From the NCBI GenBank assembly GCA_028829895.1, contig CM054181.1:15656001-15720000 (forward strand): a DNA stretch of 64,000 bases, in the 5' to 3' direction. Under the pieces are notes generated by a model, which was given only the letters and a program-made list of their open reading frames with translations, was not told where the DNA came from and did no database searches. Source of the DNA: Sinotaia quadrata (taxonomy: Eukaryota > Mollusca > Gastropoda > Architaenioglossa > Viviparidae). Below are positions 13,801 through 28,800 of the stretch, piece after piece; position 1 is the first letter of the stretch, and each line of letters begins with the position of its first letter. Made by a program: the position numbers and the translations under genes.

Positions 13801-16800
13801 AAAGGTTTCTACTGAACTAAACAGTGTAATGAATGGCGAGGTGAAGATCATAAATGAAATTTGTATTTGAGCTGTGAACTCCAGGCTGTTCTTGACACTT
13901 TGTGGAGTATGGACTTGCAACACCACCACCTTCTACTCCGTGCAGACATGAGGTGGCTATCGAGAGGAAGGGTTCTTTCACGCCTTGTCGAATTGATGGA
14001 AGAAGTTTATGCAAAAGTGAAACTCTACCCTTGTAGAGCCTTTGTTGGATGAGGAATGGATGACAAAACTTGTATATATGTCGGACATATTTAACCTTCT
14101 CAGTGAACTTAATATTTCTCTTCAGAGGTTTTGCACAAATATTTTTACACTGAGAAATGTGACGGACGCATTCCAAAAGAAGCTGGCTCTTTGGGATTGT
14201 TGCATACAAGAGGAAGATATTGAAATGTTTCCAAATTTGCAAGAATTTTTATTGTTGCTGACGTCAACTGGAAAATCATATTCAGTATAATAAGTCATCA
14301 TTTAAAGGCATTAGCTCAAAACTGTAATCATTATTACCCTGAAAAATAAGGATTCTTATAAATGTAACCTCGGGATTAATAATTCCTTCATACAAGATGT
14401 TAATTCCTGCACATTTAATCCTCATGACAAAGAAAACCTGATTGAGTTGTCTTCTGATGTCACTCTGGTGTCCAAACATAAAATGCAGTCATTGTCTCAA
14501 GTTTAGATATCAATGGAAAAAGAATATCCGTCTTCCATTTACAAAGCTATTAAATTGTTGATCTTATTTTCAACTACCTATTTGTGTGAGAAGACTTTTT
14601 CATCCCTGTCAGTCATAAAAAAACAAACAGGTAAACCGAATGGATGTTAATGCAGCATTTCATCTCTCAGAAACAAAGCTGCAGCCATGGTTATCAAATA
14701 TTCTTGCAAAGAAGAAGCAACAGATTTCGCACTAACTTTATTTCAATTAAATATTGCTTTCTCAAAAGTTAATGCATTCTATTATTAGCATTTTGGTTTA
14801 ATGCTTGTTTCTGATTATTTCAAATAACCTTAGAATTTTCATTTTATAATGTTAGATTTAAAAACGAATACATAGAATACTACACAAATAATGGTTTTTA
14901 TTTATGCCTTAGCATTTCGCGAAATATTTCTATTTTCACTGGTCTGCAGAAGTAAAAAGGTTGAAAACTATTATGCTAAGGGTTAAACAGAACTGATAAG
15001 TGTTTCCATTAAGAATAAGAAATTTTAATGCCTTAGCCTTTATGATTATAATATTAGTTTAAAGAGACATTTCTGCATGATTGTAAGCTTGGGAATTTTT
15101 TATTTTTAATCAAAAATATTTTGTTTGGTTTAAACTTTCTCTTTATTATTTGATATTAATAACACAATGAAAATCTTTTGTTAGATTAATGAGCAAGATG
15201 ACAAAGATACAGATCCACTAGTTAAACGACAGCGAACAGAAGATGTTAGTGGTCAAGAAGATGAAGATTTGGTGAGTGTACATTCTGTGATTTGTGTATA
15301 TTTATTCAGCTGTTTATAACTTATACGCATTTCTGTATTAGTTTCTTTTATGCCAGAATATGTATTTTTTAAAAAAATATTATTTTTTTAGCTTTATGTC
15401 TAGTTGTATAATTGAGTATATGTTGTTCTCCATTTTTTCAGCAACTTTTGCAGTGCCACCCTCGTGGATCTGTAATGCGGCAAGGACGCGATCGTGTCAT
15501 CTGTTTGGTCACTGACCCCTCTGAGCGTTACTTGCTTTGTCATGTAAGTTGTGAGACGAACTTCATTGGATTGAGTTCAATGCAGTATTTCAAGTTTGTT
15601 TCTCCTTATTCCTTTATTCTTAGAAAATTAAATACATTTAACCCATTTTAGCTGATGTCACACAGCATCCATTTCCTTTTCTGATTACTTTCTTCAAGGT
15701 GTAGAATTTGTAGCCAATAAATATCATAACATAATAAACTTTTAAAGTTTTTATAAAGTAATATTTATGTTATACTTATAAAAATAAAAATGTTGATGTT
15801 AAATATTTTTTCTGCTCTTTAATAAAAGTATGTTATTTAATTATGCTTGTAATTTGTTTTGTAATTATTTTCTGTAGAAGACTTAAAAGCCTAAAGAAAT
15901 TTACCCCCCCCCCCCAAAAAAAAAAATAAATAAAAAATTATAGTAATAACAGTGTAAGCAACATTCTTTCTCAGGAAAAGTTGAAATGTTGATGATCAGA
16001 AACAACCACGCTTGTCGGGAGAACTGACAGTAAACCAAATTACTGTTCATATAAATATATTATAATTTTCATGAGTCTATCACTCTTCCATAGATTTTAT
16101 AATGCATGTCATTTCATTTGATTATCAGTGGTTTTTCTTTATTTTACAGGGTCCTGGCAGCTATTGTGAGCTGTTTGTGCTATCAACAATGGCAGAGTTG
16201 AAGAAAAAGATAGCTAAGCGTCGTAAAAAAGCTCGATTGCAGGCGTAAGTTGAGACCTTATTGATTGTAATTTGAATGCTTTGTTTCAAGATTCTTTCAT
16301 CATTGTTATTTTTCAATCTGTGTCACAATAGAATTGTCAGTTTTGCATGTCCTCTAGCACACTGTAGAATGTTCTGTCAGCCGATGTTCTCTCGAGACTA
16401 ATCTTGGTGCTCCTTCACCCTATTAGTTTCTTCAAGCAGAACAACATTGTAGCAATTCCCAGTAACTTCCTTGTACAAGAAATTCCATGATGCAGTTGAG
16501 CATACTTTTCTGTCATACATCAACAGAGTGCAGTGTATCCCAACACTTACACATTGGGGGTAGAGACTTCTATCACCTTCATAGCAGTTTATAAATCAAT
16601 AAACCAGGAAATTCTAGAAAGGCTGCTTCTTCCCTGCAAAATGTAATCAGGGAACAAATGCTAATCTTAAGTTTTGTGAATGTGCTCAATAGAAACAATG
16701 TCAAAAGTTTAGCATACTACATACAAGCATCATAGTTCACAATTTGTAGAAATAATAGTCTACTCACATAATACATCTCTACATAAAATGCAAGTATAAT

Positions 16801-19800
16801 ATATCACTATCAAAATGCAAAAATATTTCTAAGTCCATTCTCTCTTAATCAATCAGTTAACTCACCCTTAAGCCTTTCATGACTGGACTTCTTCCACATC
16901 AGATTCAAGGTGATTAGAAATAAATTCTTTTTAACAGGTAAACTTAGATCACAGCCCATTGGCTGGTCTTGTTCTTGTAAATCATAACCATTGGATAATA
17001 AAAACTACTCATCCACCTAAAACTGGTTTAGATTACATCACCAAATTCTAGCACATTCTCCACCTGACTTGTTTACTCAAAAAAATGTCATTATAAGCAG
17101 TGCCCTAGGTCAGGTCACGTTAACATTGGCAACAAAGATATTATAAAGTATAGAAATAGGGATAGGCACATTTACTCTGCTACACCATCCAACCAACCAC
17201 AACATTAGGAGCTATTTTGCTTTTGAATGGCTAACAGTTGAACCACATGATTTGCAGTTCAGCTTAAAGTGGAAATAATAGAAATATGCACTTCAGAAAG
17301 AGATTAAGTATCAGATTGAAAAAACTAACTGTAATAGAAACATTAATTTCAGGAGAGCAAGTATCAACTTTTTTACAAAAAGGGGAAACATGAACTTCAG
17401 AAAGGTACTAGCCTCAGTTACTGGTTGTACATTGAAATACATTTCCATACACCAGTTTGTAATTATAGCTAGTGGTTAGCAGTCTATTTTGCTGCTTGAT
17501 TTTCTCATTACAGTTTTCTTGATGTCAGCCATTTTATTACTTAATGTTTGTTTTTTAATCATAAAACTAAATGCTTTCTGATAGTTATTATAAACATCCT
17601 TGAATGATCTGTCATTTGTATTCTGTCCTTTGCCCAAATAGACAGACACAACCTATTTAAAAAATCCAGCATGGAACATACGAGTAGCCTATCTCAGTGT
17701 AAGAGACCATTTGATACAATATTTGGAAAATTAGTTTTATATTTGGACTTCTTGCTTCAGTGAATAGTTTTACAGTAAAAATAATGAAATGCAGATCCAA
17801 GGAAGACGGTGATTCTACGGCCCCAGAACCAACATTGGCTCTTGAAGATGAAATTCGTTATGCTGACAGATTCAAGTTGTCGGCAAAACTGCGATGGTTA
17901 GACGTTGGATTGATGATGCAGAAACAAATGAAGGTCAGAAACGACTTTTTTAATTTCTATCATACAGTGAGATGTACATGCTAATGGAGTATCATAACAT
18001 TCTAATGACATACAAAGCCTAACACCACATGTATCTACATAACCTCCTAGGGGAGATTAAAGAATTTACCTGATAGTTTGTCCACTGTTGCTTTGGTAGA
18101 GATCTTTAGTACCTGTTTTGTTTTGAAACTTTCTTGATGGTAGCAAATCAGGTTGTTCAGTTTTCAGATTTCATTGCAGGAATCATCTTTCTCTACAATT
18201 TTTTATTTTTATTGTTGCTATTGGTTTCATTCGTACCTGGCTCCCAAGTTAAATTATAAAGTATATTTTTTCTTTACCATTTTGATAACCAATGCTTTTG
18301 CCTTTTGCCTCCATTATAAATTTAGTAGAATTAATCTGACTACCTTAGCCATGAATGCAGCTGCTTGAAAAAATATTTTTTCCTTGCCTTCTTGCTTAGT
18401 TTGTATAATTTGTAAGAGTGAAAGGCCATATGCTATGTGATTGCTTGTTGAAATTGAAATTGGGTGGGAGGGTAGCTTAAAATTATTTACCTTCTTGTGA
18501 CTAGCACCAGTAAGCATTCTAATGGCAGCCACTTGGATAACAGTCATATGTTTTGAAATAATGTTTTGAATTATGTCAGGCAATATTATACTCTGCTTGC
18601 TCTGGTTCTACGAGAAGGCAGTCTTTCTAAGACTGGGAGGTTTTACCTCATTGGTCCCACTCCAACTTGCTTTCTTATCAGTCCATTTCTAACCAGTTCA
18701 GTGACTAAATACGTCTAAAGGAAGGGCATGTTAAACCTACAGATTATGTCATATAAATTGCAGTACTTGGTAGATACCGATTGTCTCAGTTAGTCACCTG
18801 TTTCTGCAGATATTAGGTACAAACTAAGTGCATTTAAGTCTGTTTTTAACTCCAATGGAGGGAGGCTTAGGTAAACATGTTTGCCAGAACATGCGTGCAT
18901 CTGAAATTCCAATTTGCAATTTACATTGAAAAATTTCTCATGCTTATTTTGTGTTAAGATAGATAGTCATAGATAAATATTTAACTTGATGTTAGAAACT
19001 ATATTATCTTTATAAAAAATATTGCTTATTTTGTTTTGTGTATTCATAAGTTGTTGCATTGCTAAATAGTAACTCATTGAAAACAGATAATAAAAAATAA
19101 TGTTTTCTTATTTTGTTTCATTATTCATGGGTTGTTGCATTGCTAAATAGCAATTCATTAACTGCAACTCTAAAGTAATGTTTGCTTATTTTGTTTTCTG
19201 TGTTTTTAGGTTGTTGCGTTGCTAAATAATAACTCATTAGAAACTGTTCTACTGAAAAGTGTAGATGGTCGCACTTTGGAGGTCGCTCATAAATCTTCTG
19301 TATGTGCCAATGGTCATCGTACTGATGTGAGAACACTATCATTCAGCTCAGACAACACAACAATTCTGTCAGCCAGTGCTGAACAACTAAAACTTTGGTC
19401 CAGGTAAGTATGAGTCTAGAACAGAAAAGAAGTGTGTTTCTTTTTAGTTTGGTCCAAGTAAGAAGTGTTTCATTGTAGTCTGGGCCAGTTAAGAAGTGTT
19501 GCATTGTGGTTTGGGCCAGATAGAAAATGGTGCATTGTAGTTTGGGCCAGATAAGAAATGTTTCATTGTAGTTTGGTCCAGGTAAGAAGTGTTGCATTGT
19601 AGTTTGGGCCAGGTAAGAAATATTGTATTTTAGTTTGGGCCAGGTAAGAAGTATTGCATTATAGTTTAGTCCAAGTAAGAAGTATTGAATTGTAATTTTA
19701 TCCAGGTAAGAAGTGTTTCTTTGTAATTTAATCCCAGTTTCATTGTAGTTAGGTCCAGGTAAATGTTGCCTTGTGGTTTGGTCTAATTAAATGTTTCATT

Positions 19801-22800
19801 GTACTTTAGTCCTGTCAACATGGCTGTTTGTCAGAAGACTGACTGTTACTATAATTAAGGGTTACAGATCTTTAACTAGTTAGCACATTTTAGACATTTT
19901 AATAGACTAAGCTATTATCCTCTGACAAAGACTAATATGGAAAGAATGAGAGAGCCATCCAAAACTGTCTTTAATTTACCTGATTGAGATCTGGAAATAG
20001 TTATGAATTACTAGAATTTTAGACTTTTGGAAAGTCTGGAAACCAAAGAGTTTGAAGTCTTGCCTTTGAATACTTCTTTACTGATTTGTTTGTGGCTATA
20101 GCATCCTCTTGCAGGCTGGCATACATGTCTTGTCTGTGAATCTTTCAAATATTACTTCTTTTAGCAATTGTCACTTATGTTAATAAAAGATCCTTTCTGG
20201 CATAGAATAGACTTCCTTATCAGGTATTCATTCCCTGTTCATTGTCTCCCTTTGTTATTTTTTAAAAAAGATAATGTTTGTTAAGGCTTTGAAAATTTAT
20301 GTGTATGTAGATTGCAATCTCAGATTTATTAAAGTCCACTTTTATTTCTGCCCATATATCTTCAAGTTAGAGATACAGACATTGTTTCTCCTGCCTAAAT
20401 ATTTAACAGAGAAGTATGTAAGTATACTTAGATTGTGTTATTAGTGCTTGTGAAATTAGAAGTATTTTGTCCAGTTCTGCTTATCATTGACTCGGATGGA
20501 AATTATGGTGGCAGTGTACTGGAAGACACAGTCAACTTATCTGGATTTAGTCATAGAGATTTGTCTACTTTTGACCCATCTTTGGGCCTCAAAGCATTTG
20601 TCTACTACTACTCTAACATTTCCTTTCAGGTTTAAAATGTTTTTTGAATTTCTCCACCTTTTTACTTTAAATATTTGTTTTAAGAAGGAATATCTCACCA
20701 CCATTCTCCTCTAGTTTGCTTATCTAGTTTTAAGATGGAAAAGGAAATTTTTCTAAGTCAAATAAACATTTCCAGTATACTTAACTAATAATTGTGTGCT
20801 TTGGCTCTCCCAATTACCCCATTTTTTTGACTTACCCACTTTTGGGTACTAAGGGGAGGAAACCATCCATGTGAAGGGAAACAACCAGGTGTGTTCTTTT
20901 ATTGTTTATCTCTGCTGGAAAAATTACTTTGGTCTCTTTGGTGGGGTTATGACTTTTTATGAGAACTGTATGATATTTCTCTAGTATGTCAGATCTGGTA
21001 AATATTCAGGAAGAAAATTCTTTTCTGCTGCTTGGCTTTCAGTTGAATTGATACAGATGTTAAAATATTTCACCTACTCTTGTTCAGAATAAAAGTTTAA
21101 AGGCTTCCACATATTGGTAAATAGAGGAGAGAGTTGACACTGTTGCCTGTATATAAAATTTGACTATTGGAGGTAATTATTTTGTGGATAAATTATAATT
21201 ATTTAATTAATTAATTATAAATAATTATTTATCAGTTTCCCAAATGTCAGAAACTAATAAAACACTGATCATTATATATATATTTTCAATGTTTGTGTTC
21301 ATAAATATAATTTAGCTGCATCTCAATAGCCAAAAAAATAATTCATTTCAGTTGTTAAACATGACAGATTTCTAGAGATTATTTCATTAATATGGAAATC
21401 TGTTCTAAAAGTAAGAGTTATAATAGCTGCTTAAAGTGTCTTTTGCTTTTGAAATTGACAAATAATTGCTAATCAATGTTTTTATTAATTTTAAATAGAA
21501 CCTTCCTCCAACCCTTTAATATCAACAGGTCGACTTTGCACTGCATCAGGACACTTGACTGTGACTATGCACTCTGCTCTGTTTTTGCTCCAGGTGATCG
21601 AAATGTCATCATAGGAACCAAGGTGGGGCTTATTTTTTTCCACATTATAATGTAACTTTTTAAATATATATTTTTATCATTTTGAAGACACTAGGGGAAA
21701 ATGTTATTTTGTGTATGTCACATCAGTCGGCCCAAATCCAAACAATATATATTTTTATTATTTTGAAGACAAATGGGGAAAATGTTATTTTGTGTATGTC
21801 ACATCAGTCTGCCCAGATCTAAACAAGATTTAGATCTGACAAAAGTATACGCTTTATAAATTTTCTCTGCTTTTGTCTGATTAACTAAATTAACTAAACT
21901 AGTTAATTTTTTTCTAGTTTACTTTTTTAAAACTGATATTTTTATTTCTGTTATTGACAGACAGGAAAGCTCCAGGTGTTTGATATAGACCAGGGCTCCA
22001 TGGTGGCTTCTGTTGATGCTCATTCTGCAGCTCTTTGGTCTCTTTCCATGGCACCTGACAAGGTAAGGGTTGAATTGAAGTGAACTGTAATGAGAAATTA
22101 CAGTCAAACCTCGGTTTTTGTATGCCATAGTTTTCGTACAATTTGGTTTTCAACGACTTTTTTCATCAAAATTTTTTCCCAGTTTTCGTACATCTGCTTG
22201 GTTTTCGTACAGTTGAAAATGGTCCATACTAAACTCGTCCACCTGCCCGTGAGACTCATTTCCCAGAATTGAGTGCCCACACAAAACATCCCATGCGTTT
22301 GTGACTCAGTCTTCCTTTGTTTCTCGTTGAGTGAGCATCATCCTGCACATTCTTCCAAAACATTTCATAATAATCCATTGTTTTTTGTGTTTGTTTATTG
22401 AATGCAACTGATAAATAAACCATCATGGAGTCAAAGAAAGTTCCAAGTGCCAGCCCTTTGATAAAGAAGGCAAGAAACACAATAGAATTCAAGAAAGAAC
22501 TTGTAGCAAAGTACGAAAGTGGTGTACCTTGGCCGATCTCGCCAGGATGTACGGGAAGTCTAAACAGTAACCTCTCCTCCTCCCTCTCCCTTCCTCGCCA
22601 TCTTCCATACGCCATCAAGTCATCAATAAAGTGATGTTAAATGTTCATTTATCCTTTTCATTTGTCAGTTATATTTATTTACCATTGTTTTCTGTATTTA
22701 AAAATATAGTTATTCTCTATAAAATGTATTTTTTAAAAATATTTTTGTGTGTCTGGAACAAATTAATTGGATTGATATTATTTCTTATGGAAATATTGCT

Positions 22801-25800
22801 TCAGTTTTTGTACATTCGTTTTTCGTCAGACTTTTTCAAATGGATTAATCACGAAAACCAAGGTTCCACTGTATTAGAAATACATTATATTACAAGAAGA
22901 TAATTATGGCTTTGTTATTTATTTATATTATATTATCACATTCCCTATTTTTCCTTTTCTGATAGAGAGGTATTGTGACCGGAAGTGCTGACCATACTGC
23001 CAAATTCTGGAATTTTGAGTTGATGACCTCCCATGAGGATCCTTCGGGCAGGTCTGTTGAAATGAAAAATTAGATTGGATATATTTTCTTATGGTGTAGA
23101 TATTAAGTGAATCTTATACCATCTTGAAATGCACTTTGTCATTTGTACAACATTAATGTCTGCCATAATGAATTAACTCTTTTCTTTCTATTAAATGATT
23201 AACCCCTCCCATTGAAAGATTTATTCCTTCCATTAATTGATTAATTCCTTTTATTAAATGATTAATCCATTCAATTCATTTGCTCTAATGTTTTGAGCAT
23301 TTCTGTTATATTTCCATTCCTTTGTAACTTTAAGAGCTCTGAAAAGATTAAATCAATGCTTGCAATGTGTAATCCTTGTTTATAAAAATAGTCTTGATCA
23401 GTCTTAGAATTGCATGCTACTTTTCATTCTGGAAAATACTGTAAAATCTGGCAATGATAGATGATGAGCACATTTTGTAGAGCTCATGGTAATTTTTTTT
23501 GTTTAAATTTGAAAATGCACATTATTCTTGTCTCAGTGGTAGAAACTGCTGATAGTGGTATATGTGGGGGTTATTTATTTATTTATTTTTTTTATGGGAA
23601 GCAAGAACATATAATGTCTGTGGTAAAAGGAAACTTAAAGGTTGCAACATAGATGCTTATGGAGAATTGTGCAGCTGAAAGTTAAAATAGGGTCACCACC
23701 TTCAGCGTGCAAATGCAGAGCGAAATGTTGTACTTTTATCCGTAGCATTTTCAGTCCTTCATTAGGAGGTTTTGCTTCCAGTTTGTTCTGCATACCTCAT
23801 ATCATTTAAACCTTTCTGCAGGAAACATCTGACTCTCTTACACTGTCGGACGCTTCAGTTGGATGACGACGTGCTTTGTGTCAAGTTCAGGTGAGAGGAG
23901 ATTACTAAGTGGAATTAGGTTTAAATGCAAGGAATTAAGAATGCAGTGCTTAACAGAAATTGATTTTCAGCAGTAAGTGCTATATATCCGATTTTCTTTC
24001 CCATTTATAAGAGAGATAAAAAAAATTCTGTTTCTACTGTGTTGTCCTTTCTCATTTGTAAGAGAGAGATTATTCTGTTTTTACTATGTTGTCCTGTGGT
24101 AGGCATTCAAAACTTATTTTGTTTAAACATATATATTTATGTATTTCACTTAGTTAAATAAATTCAGCATTAACATTGTCGTCATTATTTTAATTGAATA
24201 TAAATGCTTTTTAATTTTAAAACACATCTCAGAAACACATTTTAAAAAACTATTTATGTTTCAGTCCAGATCAAAGACTTTTGGCAGTATCTTTGCTTGA
24301 CAATACAGTCAAAATCTTCTTTGTCGACACACTTAAGGTGATAACATTAATATATTAGTGTGTGTGCTTATGCGTGTTTTGTAAACTCATACATTTAATT
24401 TTTTTTTTTTTATAATTCTTCTGTCTTCTTTTTTTTTTTTAAGTTATAATTTTTTTTTCCCCCCACAATCAGCTTATGGCTGTAACATTTTAGGTAAATT
24501 TCAGGAAAGTGGATTATTAGATGCAATGCCAAGTACATTTAATTACCCTTTGTCATAGTGTAAAGTAGGAAATTTCTTAATATTACTTCTGGGTAGCTAT
24601 TCTAGGACCTCCCAAAAATATTATTGCCTTTAGTTTAATTGAAAGGAACATTAATAGTGAAGCATAATTATTTAGATTAAAAGCAGAAACAGAATCTTAT
24701 TTTAGCTCTTGTGTATGTATTTGCAGTTTTTCTTGTCATTATATGGCCACAAGCTGCCTGTCCTATGCTTGGACATTTCTTCGGACTCTACGCTAATAGC
24801 CACAGGCTCTGCTGATCGCAATGTTAAGATTTGGGGTCTTGATTTTGGAGACTGTCATCGATCGCTCTTTGCGCATGATGACAGGTGAATGAGCCTTTAT
24901 ATTTTTTAATTTTAAAAGAGAAATCGAAAACTTTTAATTTTTTTAAAATGTAAGTATGCATGCATGTATTATCAAATATCTGAACCAAGACAGTTAATTC
25001 ATTGCAACAGATATCAATTGCCATACATATATTAAAAAATCGGTATCAGAACCAAAATGAAAAGATAAATAAGAGGAGTATAAAGGAATTTCATGATAGT
25101 AAACAACCTTTGCAAACTTCCTTTTAATATAAATAATATCTGCTGACCATTTTAAGTCATTTCACTGGATAAGCCCTGTTACGTTTCCAGTATTTATTTA
25201 AAGACCCTGCTTAGAATAATTAAAAGACTTTAAATATAATTAATTCTTCCTCTCATATTCTACGCAGACTGGTTGCTCAATTTATTATCTGACTAATTAA
25301 AAGTGCGTCTTGTAGTTCAGACGACAAATTTACAGACTAATAAACTGCGAACTTTTAGCTAGATTTGAAAACAGTTAAATCCCTCTAAATTAATATGCAC
25401 TCGTCATCAATCTTTCTGCTCATCCGCCCCCATTCAAATCTAAGAATTAATCTAATTGGTCTATTGTGCATAGAAATCAACTACTAAGAGGTATTAACAA
25501 AGAAAATAAGATTTAATAAAGTTTAACAAATTAACAATAAATCGAATGCAACGCGAATAGTCTTCACTCTGTCTTTACGCGCCTATGCCTGATTTTTGTC
25601 AATCTAAATTGCCAGAAAAGTGTTCCTTTGAGATCTGTACACTTGATTTTGCACTTAGCTCTATTCTTGTATCCTTGGTCTCAACACTCAGTCATGCTGA
25701 TTCGTTCCCTCAGTCCCCCTTTAACGACACACGTGGTGCATAAGGAATGATGTCCCTTTGTTAGTGGCTAGGAACTGGAATTTTTGCAGCATGGCCCTCA

Positions 25801-28800
25801 GAGTGGATTTCGACACGCTTACACCAATAAGCTAATGCAGGTGAGGCATGGTGAAACATGAACCATGAGCCGACCTGTGGATGCAACGTGTTTGGATATA
25901 ATTCTCAACCTAACAGGTCCTACCTAGGCATGGCTCAATTAAATGCGCTGAACAAAGAGTTTCGACCTCGCGTCGCTTACAATTAAATTTTAGAAAAAAT
26001 ATAATCGTCTCACATGTGTTCCATTTAACAGTCATGACGTATGAAGCAATAAAATAGATACAACGTTAAATTAATGTTCATACAAGAGGTAATTCAAACC
26101 GACAGAGCGCTTCACAATTTACAATTAAAATTACACGCAATAATTGAATTACATGAAGAATTCATATCGAGCGCAGCATTCTGGCTCTTAGTGAATTAAA
26201 ACAATATAAATTAAAGTACAGAAATGGAAAAATGGTTACAATAAATTTATATTCCGTAACATATAGGTTTTCAGCTATTTCTCTGAACCATGCTCAAGTG
26301 TATATGGAAATCATATAATACATAGCACAAATACATACTTAAACAATACATAGGCAAATACTATTAAATAAAATGATACCTTTGAGAGAAGTCGAAGGGT
26401 ACCTTGATTCTCTATGGCGCCGGCTGCCTCTCACGACCCGAGTAAGCTGATGGAATTAGCTAAAATGTGCTCGAAGTGAGGGAGCGGAAGCGTGTGGGTA
26501 CATATATAGAAAGGTATATTGCGTATCACGTGACTGTTCGCAAAGCATGTGGTTGGTTCGAGAACTGGACAATGGTCCTAAAGTTACATAACATCTTGAC
26601 CTGTTCTAGAAGCGCCTAGAAAAAGGAAGCTTTGAACAAAGGGCCAAGGGTTTCAAATATTCGAATTTGAAGTAAACAAGGCAAGTGGGTCACGAAGTCG
26701 GACAATTTTATCAGACTGTGACACCCCCTTGCTTTTGAGGCGTTTATCTTACCAAAGATAAAATGCCTCCTACAAATTATGTATGATAAAATGTAGAAGT
26801 CCACAATGAAGAAAAATTTACACAAAAAAAATTTCAACATTCCTAGAAATAAAGTGTGCAACTATATTTCATATTTACAGGAAGGAATCCGTAGGGTTCA
26901 GTTAATTGATTAAACAACATTCTATCAGTACCGGCACTTGATGGCATCAAGCACGACTCATGTAATCTGCGCCAACATTCAAAGACCCTTTGATGTAATG
27001 AATATTTGCGTCATACTGTGTCAGAAACAAAGACCAACGCATTAAACGGCTGTTCGTAAATTGCGCCTGTCCGAGAAAGGCCAACGGCTGGTGATCGCAC
27101 TCAATGACAAAGGTTTTTCCGTACAAATAGTTTTCGAACTTTTTTATGGCCCAAACTATTGCAAGACATTCCTTTTCACTGGTGGAATATTTCTGTTCAG
27201 TGGTTGTGAGTTTACGGCTTGCATATGCAACTGGGTGTTTGGTGTCATTGTGTTCTTGTAATAACACTGCTCCTAATCCTGTGTTGCTAGCATCAGTCCT
27301 TAACAAGAATGGTTTTGTCAAATCTGGCAGTTTAACAACTAAATCTGAAGTCAGTCTAGATTTCAGTGTGTCAAAAGCGTTTTGGCATGCATCAGTCCAC
27401 ACTACTTTTGTAGGCATATTCTTACGTGTCAAGTCAGTCAGAGGACATGCAATGGCACTAAAATCAGGTACGAATTTTCTGTAGTAGTTAGCAAGACCAA
27501 GAAAACTTCTAACTTGTGTTTTTGTTAGCGGTTGTGAAGTGTCCTTAAGTTGTGCTATCTTAGCTTCACTTGGCGACATAGTTCCATGACTCAACTTGTG
27601 TCCCAAGAAGTCTAAGGAGAATTGTGCTATTTCACACTTCGTAGGGCGGGCAGTGAGGTTGGCTTGTTTTAATCTGGCTAGCACACCTCGTAAGAGTGTT
27701 AAGTGCTCCTCCCATGTCTGGGTGCCTAGAATTAAATCATCCATGAAGTTCTCAACTCCACGTCCGTACAGTGGTTCTAACAATGACCGCATCATTTTAG
27801 AAAAAATGCTTGGAGCGTTTGAAACTCCGAAAGGCATAACTTTCCATGTGTAGTTTCCTACTGGTGTAGTGAAAGCTAGTATGTGTCGATCAGTGTCCTT
27901 GACCTTGATTTGCCAAAAACCGCGTGACAAATCTATTTTGGTATAGTAATGAGCGTTAGCTAGCTTAGTGAAGATGAGATCCGGATCAGGAAGAGGTTCG
28001 GCACAAAACTCTGTCACTTGATTGAGTTTGCGGTAGTCTACGCAAAAACGGAACGAGTTATCACGTTTTTTAATCAACACGATGGGTGATCCGTAGGCAC
28101 TGTCAGTCTTCTCTATGACCCCTAGATCTAGCATAGTCTTAATCTCACGTCTAACGTCATCTATCTTAGCGTGTGGCAACGGATACGGCTTCAAACGTAT
28201 CGGTTTGTTGTCAGTCAGCTTCAGTGAAAATTCTATTAAGTCTGTCAACCCTGGTTTGTCTGTCAGAGTAGATGAGAACTCATTAAGCAATTCATTCACT
28301 TCTTTTTTCTGTCTTTCTGTCAAGGCTTCATTTACCCTAACGTCTTTGACAGTTTCGTCCGTCTGTAGAGGACAGTTTGGTAAAGTACCAGTGACGCAAT
28401 CAGTATCCCCCTCGTCTTCTGTAACTATCGTCGCTACGACAAAATCAGCTTGAGTGGTTTGATCCTCACGGCTTATGTACTTTTTGAGTAGGTTAACATG
28501 AAAGATTTTCTCTCTCTTTCCTGTCTGCACCTTATAGTTCAGTCCCCCTAGCTTGGCGGTAACTACAAAGGGCCCCTTCCATTTCATCTGAAGTTTGTTA
28601 TGTGCTTCAGGAAGCAACAGTAACACTTTGTCATTAACTTCAAATTCTCTAGGTTTGGTGTGCTTATTGTAATATTCTGCCTGTCTAGACTGAGCTATCG
28701 TCAAGTTTTCCCGTGCTATCTTGCCTATAGTTTCAAGACGGTTTCTTAAGTCAGTGACGTATGTATAAGTTGTCTTAACTTCGTCATCTGTCTTTTCATC

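Noticed and set aside
26724..26946. Envelope gene after Pol
   Set aside because: Only 223 bp lie between the ORF stop and the LTR, including the polypurine tract.
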